Below, one piece after another: positions 1-10,609 of a stretch of DNA of 34,282 nucleotides (position 1 is its first letter; each line of letters starts with the position of its first letter). The notes under the pieces are model-generated. The model was not told the DNA's origin and did not search any database. It worked only from the letters and a program-made list of their open reading frames with translations. The DNA comes from Ochromonas danica (lineage: Eukaryota; Sar; Chrysophyceae; Chromulinales; Chromulinaceae), in the NCBI GenBank assembly GCA_015146655.1, contig VKHL01000076.1:97240-131521 (forward strand), read 5' to 3'. The position numbers and the translations under genes are program-made.

Positions 1-335
1 CCCAACTCTTCTACCCCTTTCCTCAGTAACATGTCTTCTTCTGCTGTCCACATTCGAACACCTGCTCTAGCTCCACCTTTATTCTGCTCCTCTTTTAACA
101 ACTCATAACTTGAAGATGAAGAGAAAGGATTTGTTTCCATTTCCTTCACGCTCATCTCTCTGGAGGATGACAGCAGACGAACAGTCCCACTAGACCACCC
201 TACTGCCAACATCATCCTGGGCTCATTCACATGATAACCATAATGAAGAGGAAAATGATGCTTATAACTCCTATTAGCACATCGCATCAATGGCAAGCCT
301 CGCGATAAGAAGGAGAAGGAAGTCTTTTGCAGCAT
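1..335 (-). CDS. Myb-repeat protein, paralogue of the 12719-14543 gene; 5' part, cut by the window edge
   Basis: Reading leftward from the ATG at 335-333, the frame is open to the window edge (111 codons). It aligns with exon 1 of the whole Myb gene (start 14543) along its full length. The only length change is a 3-nt in-frame indel, and both copies start at the same ATG. Homology stops right upstream of that ATG, which supports the start. Residues 1-60 form a basic, Ser/Arg-rich leader ending in RLLSSSRE. They are followed by an acidic/Ser linker and the start of a Myb repeat (MWTAEEDMLLRKGVEE). Most codon differences from the paralogue change the amino acid (I count roughly 26 against 6 silent), which suggests relaxed or unusual selection. 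The copy may still be functional, since no stop or frameshift is visible. Its downstream exons lie outside the window. The DBP3 stop lies 175 bp upstream on the same strand. Confidence 0.7.
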   Translation of the reverse strand, partial: MLQKTSFSFLSRGLPLMRCANRSYKHHFPLHYGYHVNEPRMMLAVGWSSGTVRLLSSSREMSVKEMETNPFSSSSSYELLKEEQNKGGARAGVRMWTAEEDMLLRKGVEEL

Positions 336-510
336 CTCCGATCTGCTTCTTGTTTTGTCAACAGTGCAGTTGGGTGGAATTCCACTACATTCCATGAGGA
401 TTCCATGCTAAAAAGAAGCAATTGCTGTCAATAGTCTAGTCATTTAGTTATCCACATATTCTAAACAACTATCAACATATGCAGGTGAGCGTGACGGAAA
501 GGACTCCCAA

Positions 511-2544
511 TCAATCAAAAACAATCTTGGTGGCTTTCTTGCCAGCGAGATCAGTTTTCGGACCAAAGTCTCCATAAAGCTATTTGATACAAGTATTAAG
601 ATAAGGGAAAGATAATTAACACATGATGATAGCGTTGTCCAGACAAAGTGAGCGAACTAACCTTCGACTGCTTCTTTTTTGTCACCAAAGGATACTTATA
701 AATCTCTTGAGGTACTTCTTGTCCAGCCTCTTGCAAAACACCCACAAGACCACCCGCTAACCCTTTATCAAAATCTGTGAAGAAGGTATGAGACACGCCC
801 GTCGCTCCACCACGTCCAGTACGACCAATTCGGTGAACATAATCTTCCACAGTTAAGGGGAAAGAGTAGTTGATTACATACTATAGATAAAACCAAATAC
901 ATAAATCATAGCAAAATTACCAAATTAGTCACAGCAAGTATATCAAATAAGGATGACGAAGTGAACTACCTCAACTTGGGGAATATCCAAACCTCTTGCA
1001 GCGACATCAGTAGCAATTAACAACGGGATTTTACCGGATTTGAAGTCTTGTAAAGCTGAGGTACGATCTTGTTGCGCTTTATCGCCATGAATAGCCGTAA
1101 CATTATACCCCCAAGAACTTATTTTATTGCATAATTCAACAGCTTCCTTCTTATACAAGACGAAGATTAAAATCTTATTCGAACGAGAAGAATGATAGGA
1201 CTGTAATAACTTCTTGAGCTTTCCATCTTTTTGGTGGCTTTCAACTACTTCGACAATCTGAGTAACACGATGATTTGCAGCTAATTCAGTACTTCCCACC
1301 ACGACACGGACAGCATTAGCATGCAGATATCTATCGGCTAATTGGCGGATCTCTTCTGGCCAAGTTGCGCTAAACATAACAGTCTGTCTTGCCAAGAATG
1401 GATTGCTGGCATCGAAGTTATTTGAGGGACACATAGAAAGAATAGAATTGATAGCAGGAGCAAACCCCTCATCTAACATACGATCAGCTTCATCCAACAC
1501 CATATAGCGCACATCTGCAGTTCATACAAAAAATACAGTAAAAAGTGAACCATTTTCTTTCTCCAAAACATATAAAGGACAACTTACTGGCGAGTGATAA
1601 TGCACCTTCTTGTAATAGGTCCATCAATCTGCCAGGCGTAGCGACTACAATCTCGGCACCATTTTGCAAGTCACGTTTTTGAGCTCCTTTCGAAACACCG
1701 CCATAGATACAGACTCCCTTTGGGCCTTTCATTGCCTCCACCACCTCGTGGCTTTGTAATGCCAACTCTCTATTTTCGAGCATTGTCACATGATTTCAGA
1801 TGCAGAATTTACAAGACAATTATACCAGCAAGCACACTACCTGGTTGGGGCCAAAATGAGAACCTTGGGATGTGGAACCTTTCTACCACTTTCACTGCCA
1901 CCTTGCATACCCTTTTCGTTCATATAGGCAATCTTTAACATGGCGGGAATAAGGAAGGCCAATGTTTTGCCAGAGCCGGTTGCAGCAATACCAATAATAT
2001 CCTTGCCTTGTAAAAGAGCAGGCCAGCATTGACCCTGAATAGCAGTTGGTTCACGAAATCCTTTCTCACGAATATAGTCCAAGACATAAGGACAATGTCC
2101 CTCCAAAGAAGGTTGCAAATAGTCGAATTGTTCAATTGGTCTCATTCTATCCGACGCTTCTTCAGGGATAACCTGAATTGACCATTGGCTTTGCAAATTG
2201 CGAATAGCATCATGTGTTAAAGCTTGACTTCGTGGATGTTCTTTATACATTAGATTCAAGCAGTCGTCATTGGTCACAGTTTCAGAAGATGATGCCTTGT
2301 CTTTCTTTGCCTTCTTGGCCTTTTTCTCTTTTTTCTGTTCATCCCTGTCAACAATGATATCTTCAGTACTTTCCACATTCTTGCGTTTCTTAGAAGTAGA
2401 AACCTCAGCTACAACTTCCTTTACTTCCTCTTGTTGCTGTTGTTCCTCATCTTCTTCGCTTCTCTTCACCTTTTTCTCTTTTTTCTCCTTCTTTTCTTTC
2501 TTTTCTTTCTTCTCTTTCTTCTTCACTTCAAAATCTTCCTCCAT
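511..2544 (-). CDS. DBP3: DEAD-box ATP-dependent RNA helicase Dbp3 (ribosome biogenesis)
   Basis: Five exons: 2544-1841, 1769-1588, 1514-970, 880-662 and 579-511. They join in frame to 572 residues, with introns of 71, 73, 89 and 82 nt. The N-terminus is a Lys/Glu-rich tail of repeated KKEKKE, typical of yeast Dbp3. The helicase core follows, with Q-motif ([11 protein letters not shown]), motif I (AATGSGKT), Ia (PTRELA), TPGR, DEAD, SAT (MFSATWPEE), motif V ([12 protein letters not shown]) and motif VI ([10 protein letters not shown]). The carboxyl end ([10 protein letters not shown], then KKATKIVFD) matches the Dbp3-specific tail, which is why I assign Dbp3 rather than a generic DEAD-box protein. 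The family acts in the nucleolus on early large-subunit pre-rRNA processing. All catalytic motifs look intact. The start is the Met directly before the basic tail. Confidence 0.93.
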
Positions 2545-3315
2545 GATTAGATTGACTAGTTAGATACCGAATACGTATTGCAAAAGTGATTTCCTTTTGC
2601 CTGCTGGAGGTACTTGTAGTTATTGTTTTTTGTTTTCTCCCAACCAACCAACAAGCAGCTGCTACTGTACTGTACAGTACCTGTGTATTATTATTGGGTT
2701 GCGTGTGAATCAACTTGTGGACGATTACAGATTACTACACACTACATATTACAACAATTCCTGCTGCTGCTGATTCAAACTTGCTGGTTCATTGTGATGT
2801 TGTACAATCGCACAGAGTACAATAATAACGACAGGTTTCAAAGACCTTACATTATAATAGCAAAATGAAGAGAATATATTTAACAGAGTGCACATTAACT
2901 TACAAAAATAGGGTTATCAAATAGTGCAAGAGTAATCTAGGTATCATCAAAGTTCTGTTTTGCTTTCTCCCAGCTTTTCCTGCTAAACCCCGCATTACCG
3001 ATGACAAACTAATACGATAGACCAGGTTAGAACGAAGACAAACGATCTACGCCAGTGGGAATCCGAAGCTTATGCATTGACCACTAACAAGGGAAATAGG
3101 GACACCCAGGCAAATATTTCAAACCTATTCCAGTGCGATTGGTAGCCTCTGCTCACATAAACATCAATACATCGAACTTCAACAATCGGGACAGCAGTAA
3201 TGAGCTAAAGGAATCCTACAAACATACCAAAAAATCTCAAAACGTTTGAGATAACTCAATCCCCACCAAAAGAAGACGCAATCAGCGGCAAACAGAAGCA
3301 CTTTAAATACTAGTG
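2545..3315. other. Intergenic: DBP3 upstream region and 3' flank of the next minus-strand gene
   Basis: About 770 bp separate the DBP3 start from the stop of the next minus-strand gene. I see no convincing gene on either strand; the small open frames are short and unconserved in character. The only distinct structure is a 14-bp perfect palindrome at 2667-2680, about 120 bp upstream of the DBP3 ATG. Confidence 0.6.
2667..2680. repeat. 14-bp perfect palindrome upstream of DBP3
   Basis: GTACTGTACAGTAC equals its own reverse complement. It lies about 120 bp upstream of the DBP3 start codon, so it could be a dimeric factor site. That role is only an inference. Confidence 0.5.
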
Positions 3316-4561
3316 TTAGTGATGATGTCTTCTTCTCTTGGAAGTATTGGGCTCTTTCGGTGGCTGTTCCACGGTGTTGAGGACTTCGATCTTAAAAATC
3401 TTAGCATCTGGATCGAGGTAGAAAGAGATAGTACCCAAGAAGCGTAAAGGAGTCTCCACAATCTGTTCTTTGTCGGAAGACACAACAAACTCAATAGGGT
3501 GACTCTCCAAAGCAACAGACATGATCTGTGGCTCGCCCACCATAGAGTTAGAACCGGCAGACGAATAGTTATCCATTGGACTGACAGCAGGACCGCAAGT
3601 GAATAATCCATCATCTTGATCAATCTCATCGAATAAAAAGGCTTCAAGATCGCTAAAGTTATCCATGCCATCACGACCGCCAAAAGATGATGAAAGATCA
3701 TCACTTGTCAAAGACATATTAGGTGAGTTCTGGTTATACCCATGGAAATGATTATCGCGACGATCAAACTTAGATGGAAGCATGCGCTTCTCTTTCGTGT
3801 CTCCAACTGTGGTGAGATCGTAAAGTTTGGATCCATTAAAAGTGAACTTGCCCACAATATAGCTGCACCCATTTTGGAACATGTGAACCTTGGAATCCAA
3901 TAATTTCAGCACTCCGTCAGGAACAGACAGATAAAGCGCATTAATATATTTACCAATATTAGGCACGCCATGTAACTCACGATAAATAACAGGTTTGAAG
4001 GGAAGCAACTCGGCATTTCCAATGAAGCGCGAAGTCATCACCACAGAAGAGCCACAGAAAGTGCGCAGAACATTCTCCATTATGATAGGATCGTGATAGT
4101 TGCAATTATGGATCAAAATCTGGGCTAAATTGCGACGAACATCATGAGTGGGGATTTGTCGATTGAGAAATCCGCGCTTGATCGGCTTAGTATAGTCTTT
4201 GAAGGAACGCTTGTGTGCAGGTACAGTAGAAGCACGATGGTGGTGCTTGTGACTGGGCTTCGGGGCACGAGCAACACTTTCATGAAGCGAAGAGCAACTA
4301 GCAGCTGGTGGCGCTGCAACGGAGACTGGGACCATTGGCGGTGCTTCAATGACAGGGTGTTCACTCTTTACTGGAGGATGATCAATATTTTTAATCAGTT
4401 CACCCAATGCATCCGTGATATCTATCAATACATTACACAGTGTAAGAATATTCTTGCATTAAAGCAATTAAATTAAGGTGATAATTGCTGCATTTACCAA
4501 AGTCATCCAAGCAGGAGGTGAGATCCACATCCGAAAAAACATTCAATAACTTATCTTCCAT
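3316..4561 (-). CDS. Hypothetical protein with acidic patches and a basic C-terminus
   Basis: Two exons, 4561-4498 and 4421-3316, joined across a 76-nt GT-AG intron, give 389 residues. The short first exon encodes MEDKLLNVFSDVDLTSCLDD and is chosen because it restores the frame exactly (GAC TTT G|AT ATC). From about residue 90 there is a compact stretch without low complexity (for example RRNLAQILIHNCNYHD, GVPNIGKYINALYLSVPDGV, FQNGCSYIVGKFTFNGSKLY) that should be a folded domain I do not recognise. An acidic/Ser region follows (FSDLEAFLFDEIDQDDG), and the end is basic (SKRRRHHH). Two acidic segments plus a basic tail would fit a nuclear protein, possibly a transcriptional regulator, but that is a guess. 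It has no signal peptide or membrane segment. Confidence 0.8.
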
Positions 4562-4941
4562 TTCTTCTTTTTTTTTTGATAACTATTTAATTTATTCTAC
4601 TAAATAAAAGATAGTCTTCTTAACTTCTCTTTTCTAGATTTTTTTTTCGAATAGTAAATGAGATAGAACAGAGAGATAAGGTTGTTGTTATCTCACAGAA
4701 GGCTTTGAATACAACCTTTTGCCTTCTCTTGTGCTTGTGCTGTGGCAGTGTGACGTGCTCCCGCTGCCTGTCTGTGTGTCTGCGTGGCCTGTCACTTGCC
4801 CCATGAATCCAACCAATCACTCCCTCACCACCACACCGCACCTCAGACAAACCTCAAAGAGAAGGCCAACGGCAACAACTTGTACAGCACGAGTGATGCG
4901 TAAGACTTCCATTCATTTTCTCAAAGTCCGCACATTATACT

Positions 4942-4995
4942 ACAGTACGTAACAACAATAGATGGATGTACACACAGTACGTAACAACAATAGAT
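4942..4995. repeat. 22-bp perfect direct repeat, two copies
   Basis: Identical 22-bp units at 4942-4963 and 4974-4995, each beginning ACAGTACGTAACAACAATAG, are separated by 10 bp. The start-to-start distance is 32 bp, about three helical turns. They lie in the divergent region, so paired factor sites or a recent short duplication are both possible. Confidence 0.75.
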
Positions 4996-5285
4996 ACTAT
5001 CCATATAGATAAATTAGAAGGTAATCTAAATTTGCACCATTGTAAAAAGGTTCGCAGAATTCTTGATAATTTGTGCTGCGAACTCCATACATCTTACGTT
5101 AAATAAGATATGTACATGTATCGTAATATTCGCTCTCTATTCTAGAATAGAATAAATTAGTTTTTAGTTTTAAATAATCAATTATGAACCATTTCACAAA
5201 GGGCGGTGTATTAAATGCCTTTTCCTGGTTTTGTTGGACAGGACAACAACGTCATTCCGTTAGGTAAAACGCGTTTATGTAGTGC

Positions 5286-5309
5286 AGAGAGGTGTTGGCG
5301 CACCTCTCT
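5286..5309. repeat. Hairpin with 9-bp stem and 6-nt loop
   Basis: AGAGAGGTG at 5286-5294 pairs perfectly with CACCTCTCT at 5301-5309 around a TTGGCG loop. It sits 110 bp upstream of the first visible ABCG start codon. Confidence 0.7.
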
Positions 5310-5420
5310 TCCGGTCGACTTGGCCGACTTGGTTGGCCACTTTCTTTAACAACCAAAAACGTCAAATATTGGTAGCTATTCTACCAATTTCACATCAATA
5401 TTGATAACATTCCATCAAGA

Positions 5421-8140
5421 ATGACACGTTGTCCACTTGGCTTTGATTGTGCCTTATTAAACTCTTGTCCATCCTATACCTTACCTTGTCCAGATGGGTT
5501 TTTCTGTGCTTCATATGCCAATCATACTCAATTAGATGATCTTGATTATGGATATGCATTACTGAGAACATTATGGGATGATCAGATGGCTACAGAAAGT
5601 AATAAGGAGGACTATGTTGTTCCCGATCGAGTAGTACAGAGTATGTGTTTCCAAGGATTCTATTGTCCAAATGCTTCAACCATCTTGGTAAGCCTAATGT
5701 GATAGAGTTCTACTGTTAGCTTCTTGTTTACCCGCTCTCAAACGTATACAGCCCTGTCCATCAGATCACTGGTGTACTGAGCGTACTGTGGTTCCCCACG
5801 ATTGTGATGACCTTTCTGTCTGCGATGGTGAACAAACCACCTTTCAAGTTAACTTCATTAATACCTTGATTATGGGTATTATTCTTGTGATTGCTCTTTC
5901 AACGTCATGTTTCTTGAGACATAGACAGTTGAAAAAGGATCGTTCAGCCCGAACTGGCGATTCCAGCATCAAGGTGTCGTCAACATCTGCCGCGAAGAAT
6001 AGCGTTGGCCATGATATTGAAGGTGATAATGCCCATTCATATCAATTAAGTGCACCCGAAGAGAAGGAAAATGATGAGGTCCATGGGCTCCTGGAGGTGA
6101 CATTTCGTGGTCTTTCATTGCCGCCAGTTTTGCCAACAATCAGTGGCACATTTCCGGCTGGCAAGATTTCTGCTATTCTGGGGCCAACAGCTTGGTAAAT
6201 ACTACGATAGTACCATATATGAACCGCTACTTACATTGGCTTTAGTTGACTTTTTTCCATTTTGTCTGTTAGTGGCAAATCTACTCTTCTCAACGTATTG
6301 AAGCGAGGAGGGGAAGGCGTGGCAAGTGGAACGGTTGCTTTTACTGTTCGTGATGAAGCAAAAAGAATAACTTGGCAGTTAGAGAAGAGTGCATTCAATA
6401 GTTACGTAGGGTATGTTCCGCAGGAAGATATCTTTGATCGACAACTCACAGTTCGCGAGCTGCTGACATTCAATGCTCTGTTCCGTGGACGAACGATACG
6501 CAGCGAAGAAGAAGCTCGAATTGAAGTTGACCATGTCCTCTCTCAACTTGGCATAGCCCATGTTGCTGAGTCGATCATTGGTGGTGGAGAGAACCAGGCT
6601 GCTAATATCTCCGGCGGACAATTGAAAAGAGTTAATATTGGCTGCGAACTGGTTGCTCTTTCTCGTCCTGGTGTCTTATTACTGGATGAGCCCACAGCTG
6701 GTCTTGATGCTGCTGTCGCTTACGACCTTATAGTCACATTAGAAGAAATTTGCAAGACAGGAATCACTATTTGCCTTATTCTCCAACAACCTCGCAAGGA
6801 AATTTTCACACGGATTGACAATCTATTTTTGATGAGCTTGCTAGGTGGTATTGTCTATGAAGGTGCTTCATCAGGAGCAGTGCCTTACTTGAACTCTTTA
6901 GGATTTACCATCGGACCAGACACTTCGGATGCTGATTTTTGTCTTGATGTCTTGAATAATGTTGTGCCTTATCAGCCCCAGGCAGATGCGGCTGAACGCC
7001 ATCCAGCAAGTCGATTGCATCTTTATTGGGATGCACTATCGAATGAAGAGCGTTCAACTTATCGCAACTTCCATTCTTCTAATGGTGACGAGGAAATTGT
7101 TGATGTTGCAGCAGCTTCGTCGAGCATGAAAATGGAGATTTTGACCTACAACCCTTCTCTTGCAGACAGTTTCCTTCACTTTACAAACCAGTTTTACCTA
7201 AATTTGTATCGGCTCTTTCTAGTTCGCATTCGCAATATAAGTGCGATTTTCATTTATTTGGCAATCAATTTAGTAATGGCCTGTGCCTTGTCTAGTGGAT
7301 TTTCCATTCTCATCTCAGGTTCATATCTGGGCACGGTAACACCCAACTTACCAACAATGCTACAACCCTATCTTCCTGGTCCTCTAAGCAAGTACAGGTC
7401 AGATAACATGTCTTCTTTAGGACTCGAGCAGCTACTCTTCTTCATGTCGAGTGCTCTGGGAGTATCTTCCTGTTTGGCTAGTGTGCCAGTCTTTGCAGGT
7501 TTCCATTCTGTTGCCCGACGTGAATATGAAGCTGGTATGTCGTTGGCTGCCTTAACTTTGGGGCGAATCACAGCTGATTGCTTCTTCGTATTGTTGAACG
7601 GATTCATCTTTGTTGGCATTTGGTGAGTGATTTCTTATCGTGCCCAATCATTCAACCTCATTGTAATTGTTTTTGTGTGATTGAAGGTGCCTCTTCGGCC
7701 ATCCGGGTGTTTACTATAATTGGATGGCAGTAGTTCTATCCACAGCATTCGGTTCCAGTGGGATCGGATACATTACTTCCGCTGCTGTTTCAAAGAATTC
7801 TGCAAGTGTCCTAGCCATCATTGTCACCATCGCTTTCTGTGTCTTTGCAGGAGTGCAACCTGAGTTAAAGCAAGTTAATCGCTACCCTGTTGTTGACTGG
7901 CCATGGTATATCTCCTTTGCCACATGGACTGCAGAGGCAACTTACTATACGTGGACGCGTTACATCACAGACAAAGGTCATGTAGACATTGATTTGCAAC
8001 AAGGAGCTGATCGCTATGGTTTTGTCATTGATGAAGGGTTGGGGAGATCAGTCGGTGCACTGATGGCCATCGGCGTTGGTTTCCGCTGCATAGCTGCCTT
8101 GTTATTCTATTGGAAGGCTTCCGCCCGAAAAGTTCTCTAG
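5421..8140 (+). CDS. ABCG-family half-transporter with Cys-rich N-terminal ectodomain
   Basis: Four exons (5421-5687, 5752-6194, 6273-7622, 7687-8140) join in frame to 837 residues; introns are 64, 78 and 64 nt. Order: a Cys-rich N-terminal region (CPLGFDC, CPDGFFC, GFYCPN); one membrane segment (about residues 150-170); the nucleotide-binding domain with Walker A GPTACGKST (Lys239, spanning intron 2), a Q-loop near GYVPQED, signature ISGGQLKR and Walker B VLLLDEPTAGLD (Glu376); then about six membrane segments. This ectodomain-TM-NBD-TMD order matches the plant ABCG24/28 type. The usual H-loop His (IHQPR) is Gln408 here (LQQPR). The Met at 5421 is the first after an in-frame stop at 5373, yet no signal peptide precedes the Cys-rich part, so an upstream exon is likely. 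Substrate unknown. Confidence 0.88.
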
Positions 8141-8857
8141 GATCTAAAGGGCTTTCGGACAACAGTTTTGATCTACTTTTATTTTTGTTGTTTTAGTTTT
8201 AGTCCATCAAACACGATGATCTATGTAGAGGAGGTTTTCAAACGGTGTTACTTCAAATGAATAAACCTCACTTTCTCTTCAACCATTCTCCTTTAGTCTA
8301 ATACTACTGCTTTCCGACGTTCAAACTTGATTCGTCATTCAAGCTGCACGAGTTGGACTATCGTCTTCATTGCAGTTGGAGCGAAGATAATATCATGAAT
8401 ATCAAACTGCCTAAAGAATATCAGACACCATAGGGCGGAAGTCATGTCCGAATTTGAACGCCATTAGCTGGAACTTGAAGTTTTCCACGTATTGTGCATT
8501 ATATGTTAAAATTTATTTTTGACGTTAAGTCCCGTTGAAATCGTTCAGCGCTAAAGGTTTCGATTATCACCGCTTATCAAGAGTTTATTGTGGTTTTTGA
8601 AAAAAGTTGAACTTCTCCCTTGCTCCATGCTTTAACATTTTCATTCAATTCGAAATACTATGCCAAGTCACGGAAGGAAGAGAAACGGCATCCACCTTGT
8701 GGAGCACAAAGAAGTCACCACAACAGAAAAGTTCCTGCTGCTGGTGCCAGGGGAAAAGGTTACAACTTTCAGCTGAGATCGGAAGATATCCATGTGTCGA
8801 CTTTCTAGAGATGGTTGGAGGGCTTCACAGCAAATAAAATTCAATAGAACAACCTGC
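8141..8857. other. Intergenic after the ABCG gene; no supported gene
   Basis: About 700 bp that should include the ABCG 3' UTR. Two overlapping small open frames near 8607-8837 have no recognisable motif and lead into the broken Myb fragment, so this may include decayed sequence from the same copy. No repeat or RNA gene was recognised. Confidence 0.4.
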
Positions 8858-9178
8858 GATATAAGATATCTTCCTCACAGGTCTGCAGTGACAGTGCGTA
8901 TACGATGGACTTGTTCTCTTCGAGCAGATATCAAGACAGGTCCATGGAGTGCAGAGGTAGAGTAGTTGGACTATTGTATGATGAGGATGAGAGCTGTTTG
9001 AGCAGTGTCTAGTGCAGCAGTCTATTGTGTGATGTGTGTCTGGTGTAGACTAGTAAGTGACATGTGTTTGTTGTTGTTTGTGTAGGAGGATGCGAAGTTG
9101 TTGGAGTTGGTGAAGCAGTATGGCGAATCTTCTTGGTCCAAGATAGCTTCTCACATGGATGGTCGAACAGATAGATAA
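8858..9178 (+). pseudogene. Broken Myb-repeat fragment, inverted relative to the whole Myb gene
   Basis: On the + strand, 8864-8956 encodes the end of a first Myb repeat and the start of a second (RYLPHRSAVTVRIRW, then GPWSAE). It matches RYFPHRKNPDSLRTRW and GPWSSE of the whole gene. A 129-nt intron (8957-9085) follows at exactly the same place and phase. Next comes second-repeat sequence (EDAKLVELVKQYGESSWSKI) running to GRTDR and a TAA at 9176-9178, where the whole gene continues for over 300 codons. The intron differs from the whole gene's at only 2 of 129 positions. The next 81 exon bases differ at about 8, and the upstream exon is strongly diverged. The first half of repeat 1, the leader and all later repeats are missing. 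I call it a pseudogene fragment. Confidence 0.8.
8957..9085 (+). repeat. Near-identical copy of intron 1 of the whole Myb gene
   Basis: This 129-nt segment equals the reverse complement of 13956-14084 except at two positions (both A in the gene, G here). It keeps the GT start, TAG end and pyrimidine-poor TTTGTTGTTGTTTGTG tract. It is the best-conserved stretch shared by the two loci. Confidence 0.9.
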
Positions 9179-9392
9179 GTTAGAAAACCTTTCCAGAGAG
9201 AATATCTCATTATGAAAAACTTGCCGCAAAATGTGGATGGAATCCATGCAGACTTTTGCGTGATTCCACCATTCCATGACGTTTTGGTGATTGGTTTTCA
9301 TCCCACCTCCACCAAAACCACCATCTAATATCAGAGTTAACCCCTTGGACTAGTCTACTTGGTCTCTGTTAATTATTAAAGAAAAGTCTGCT

Positions 9393-10439
9393 ATGGTAAG
9401 ATTTTTACAACTTGTTATAGGACCTGCAGGAGTAGGAAAGTCAACCTATTGTAAAACAATTCAAGAACATGGTCAAGCAACACATCGTTTAATTCATATT
9501 GGGAATCTTGATCCTGCTGCAGAAAATATAGATTACGAACCATCTTTTGATATACGTGATTTAGTTAAACTTGATGAAGTGATGGAAGAAACAGGTTTAG
9601 GTCCAAATGGTGGATTAGTCTATTGTATGGAATTCATCTTACAAAATATGGAATGGTTACAAGATCAATTAGAAAGCTTTGGTGAAGATGATTATATCCT
9701 ATTAGATTGCCCTGGACAAATTGAATTATATAGTCATTTACCTATTATGAAAGTTCTAGTAGAACGTATTGTCTCAATGGGTTATCGTGTAGTTTGTGTT
9801 AATCTATTGGATGCACTCTTTCTATTAGAACCAAATAAATTTATAGCAGGTTGTATGTTAGCTTTATCAGCTATGATACAGTTAGAACAACCATGGTTAA
9901 ATGTGATAACAAAATGTGATCTTGCTGAGAAAGAACAGGTTAGCAAAGCAAATCCTATACATCCCATCACTATCTGTGTGTATATAGCAAGCATTACGTG
10001 ACATGGCGTGGCATGATATTGTGTTATTATGGAAATGAATGTGCTTGAGACAAACATCTCATACTGTATCACATATCATAATGAATGTTGTTTTTTGGCT
10101 TGTGGTTAGATTGAGAAGATCTTAGATTGTGAAGGAGCAAGTCTTATCCATCGATTAGGAGATGATTCTCCAGCAGGATTGCGTCGATTATCAGCGGCTT
10201 TAGCTTCTGTCTTAGATGACTATCTGTTGGTCTCTTTCGCTCCTCTTGATCCTACTGATGAAGAAAGTATTGAAGACATTCTTTCCAGAGCAGATTTTGC
10301 TATGCAATATGGTTAGTTCAGTTGATGAGCTTTGATTTGCTTTGCTTATAACTTGTATATATTGCTTTTAGGTGAAGATATCGAACCACGTGATCCTCAA
10401 GAGGATGAAGAAGGAGGTGGCGACGAAGAAACATTCTAA
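9393..10439 (+). CDS. GPN3: GPN-loop GTPase 3 (RNA polymerase II assembly/import factor)
   Basis: Exons 9393-9938, 10110-10311 and 10372-10439 join in frame to 271 residues; introns are 171 and 60 nt. The P-loop GPAGVGKST (about residues 10-18), NLDPAAE, the defining GPN motif in GLGPNGGLVYCME (70-72), DCPGQIELYSHLP and the guanine-specificity TKCD are all present. The C-terminal exon supplies GEDIEPRDP and an acidic tail, matching the GPN3 subgroup, where FAIQYGEDLE occurs at the same place. Length is close to the family norm (about 280). GPN3 with GPN1 supports nuclear import and assembly of RNA polymerase II; this role is taken from the family. Its stop faces that of the SET-domain gene 170 bp away. 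Confidence 0.95.
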
Positions 10440-10609
10440 ACTTGTGCGATCAGTTGTTAGTCCGTATCCACTCTTCATCTTTAGGTTGTAAATAGTAATA
10501 GAGGAAACCATCTCAAATTTACCTGCAAGTCTGTTTGTTAGTGTTGGTAGCGGAAGAAAGATGTACAATGTTATCTATTTAGCTAGACCTAGTCATTACA
10601 GTACCTATT

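Larger units (their letters stand above)
4562..5420. promoter_or_regulatory. Divergent intergenic region between the hypothetical gene (-) and the ABCG gene (+)
   Basis: About 860 bp separate two divergently read genes, so promoters for both should lie here. It holds a 22-bp direct repeat (4942-4963 and 4974-4995), a strong hairpin (5286-5309) and A/T-rich stretches. The far end may also hold an unrecognised first exon of the transporter. No other gene is convincing. Confidence 0.5.

Noticed and set aside
2270-2563. 97-codon Ser/Phe-rich + strand frame
   Set aside because: Antisense shadow of the Lys/Glu-rich tail of DBP3.
4620-4952. Short open frames on both strands in the divergent region
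   Set aside because: Under 80 codons, no motif, and contained in expected promoter/UTR sequence.
8607-8837. Two overlapping + strand frames before the Myb fragment, possible first exon
   Set aside because: No residues align with the Myb leader or first half of repeat 1, and neither frame leads into the Myb frame without a stop.
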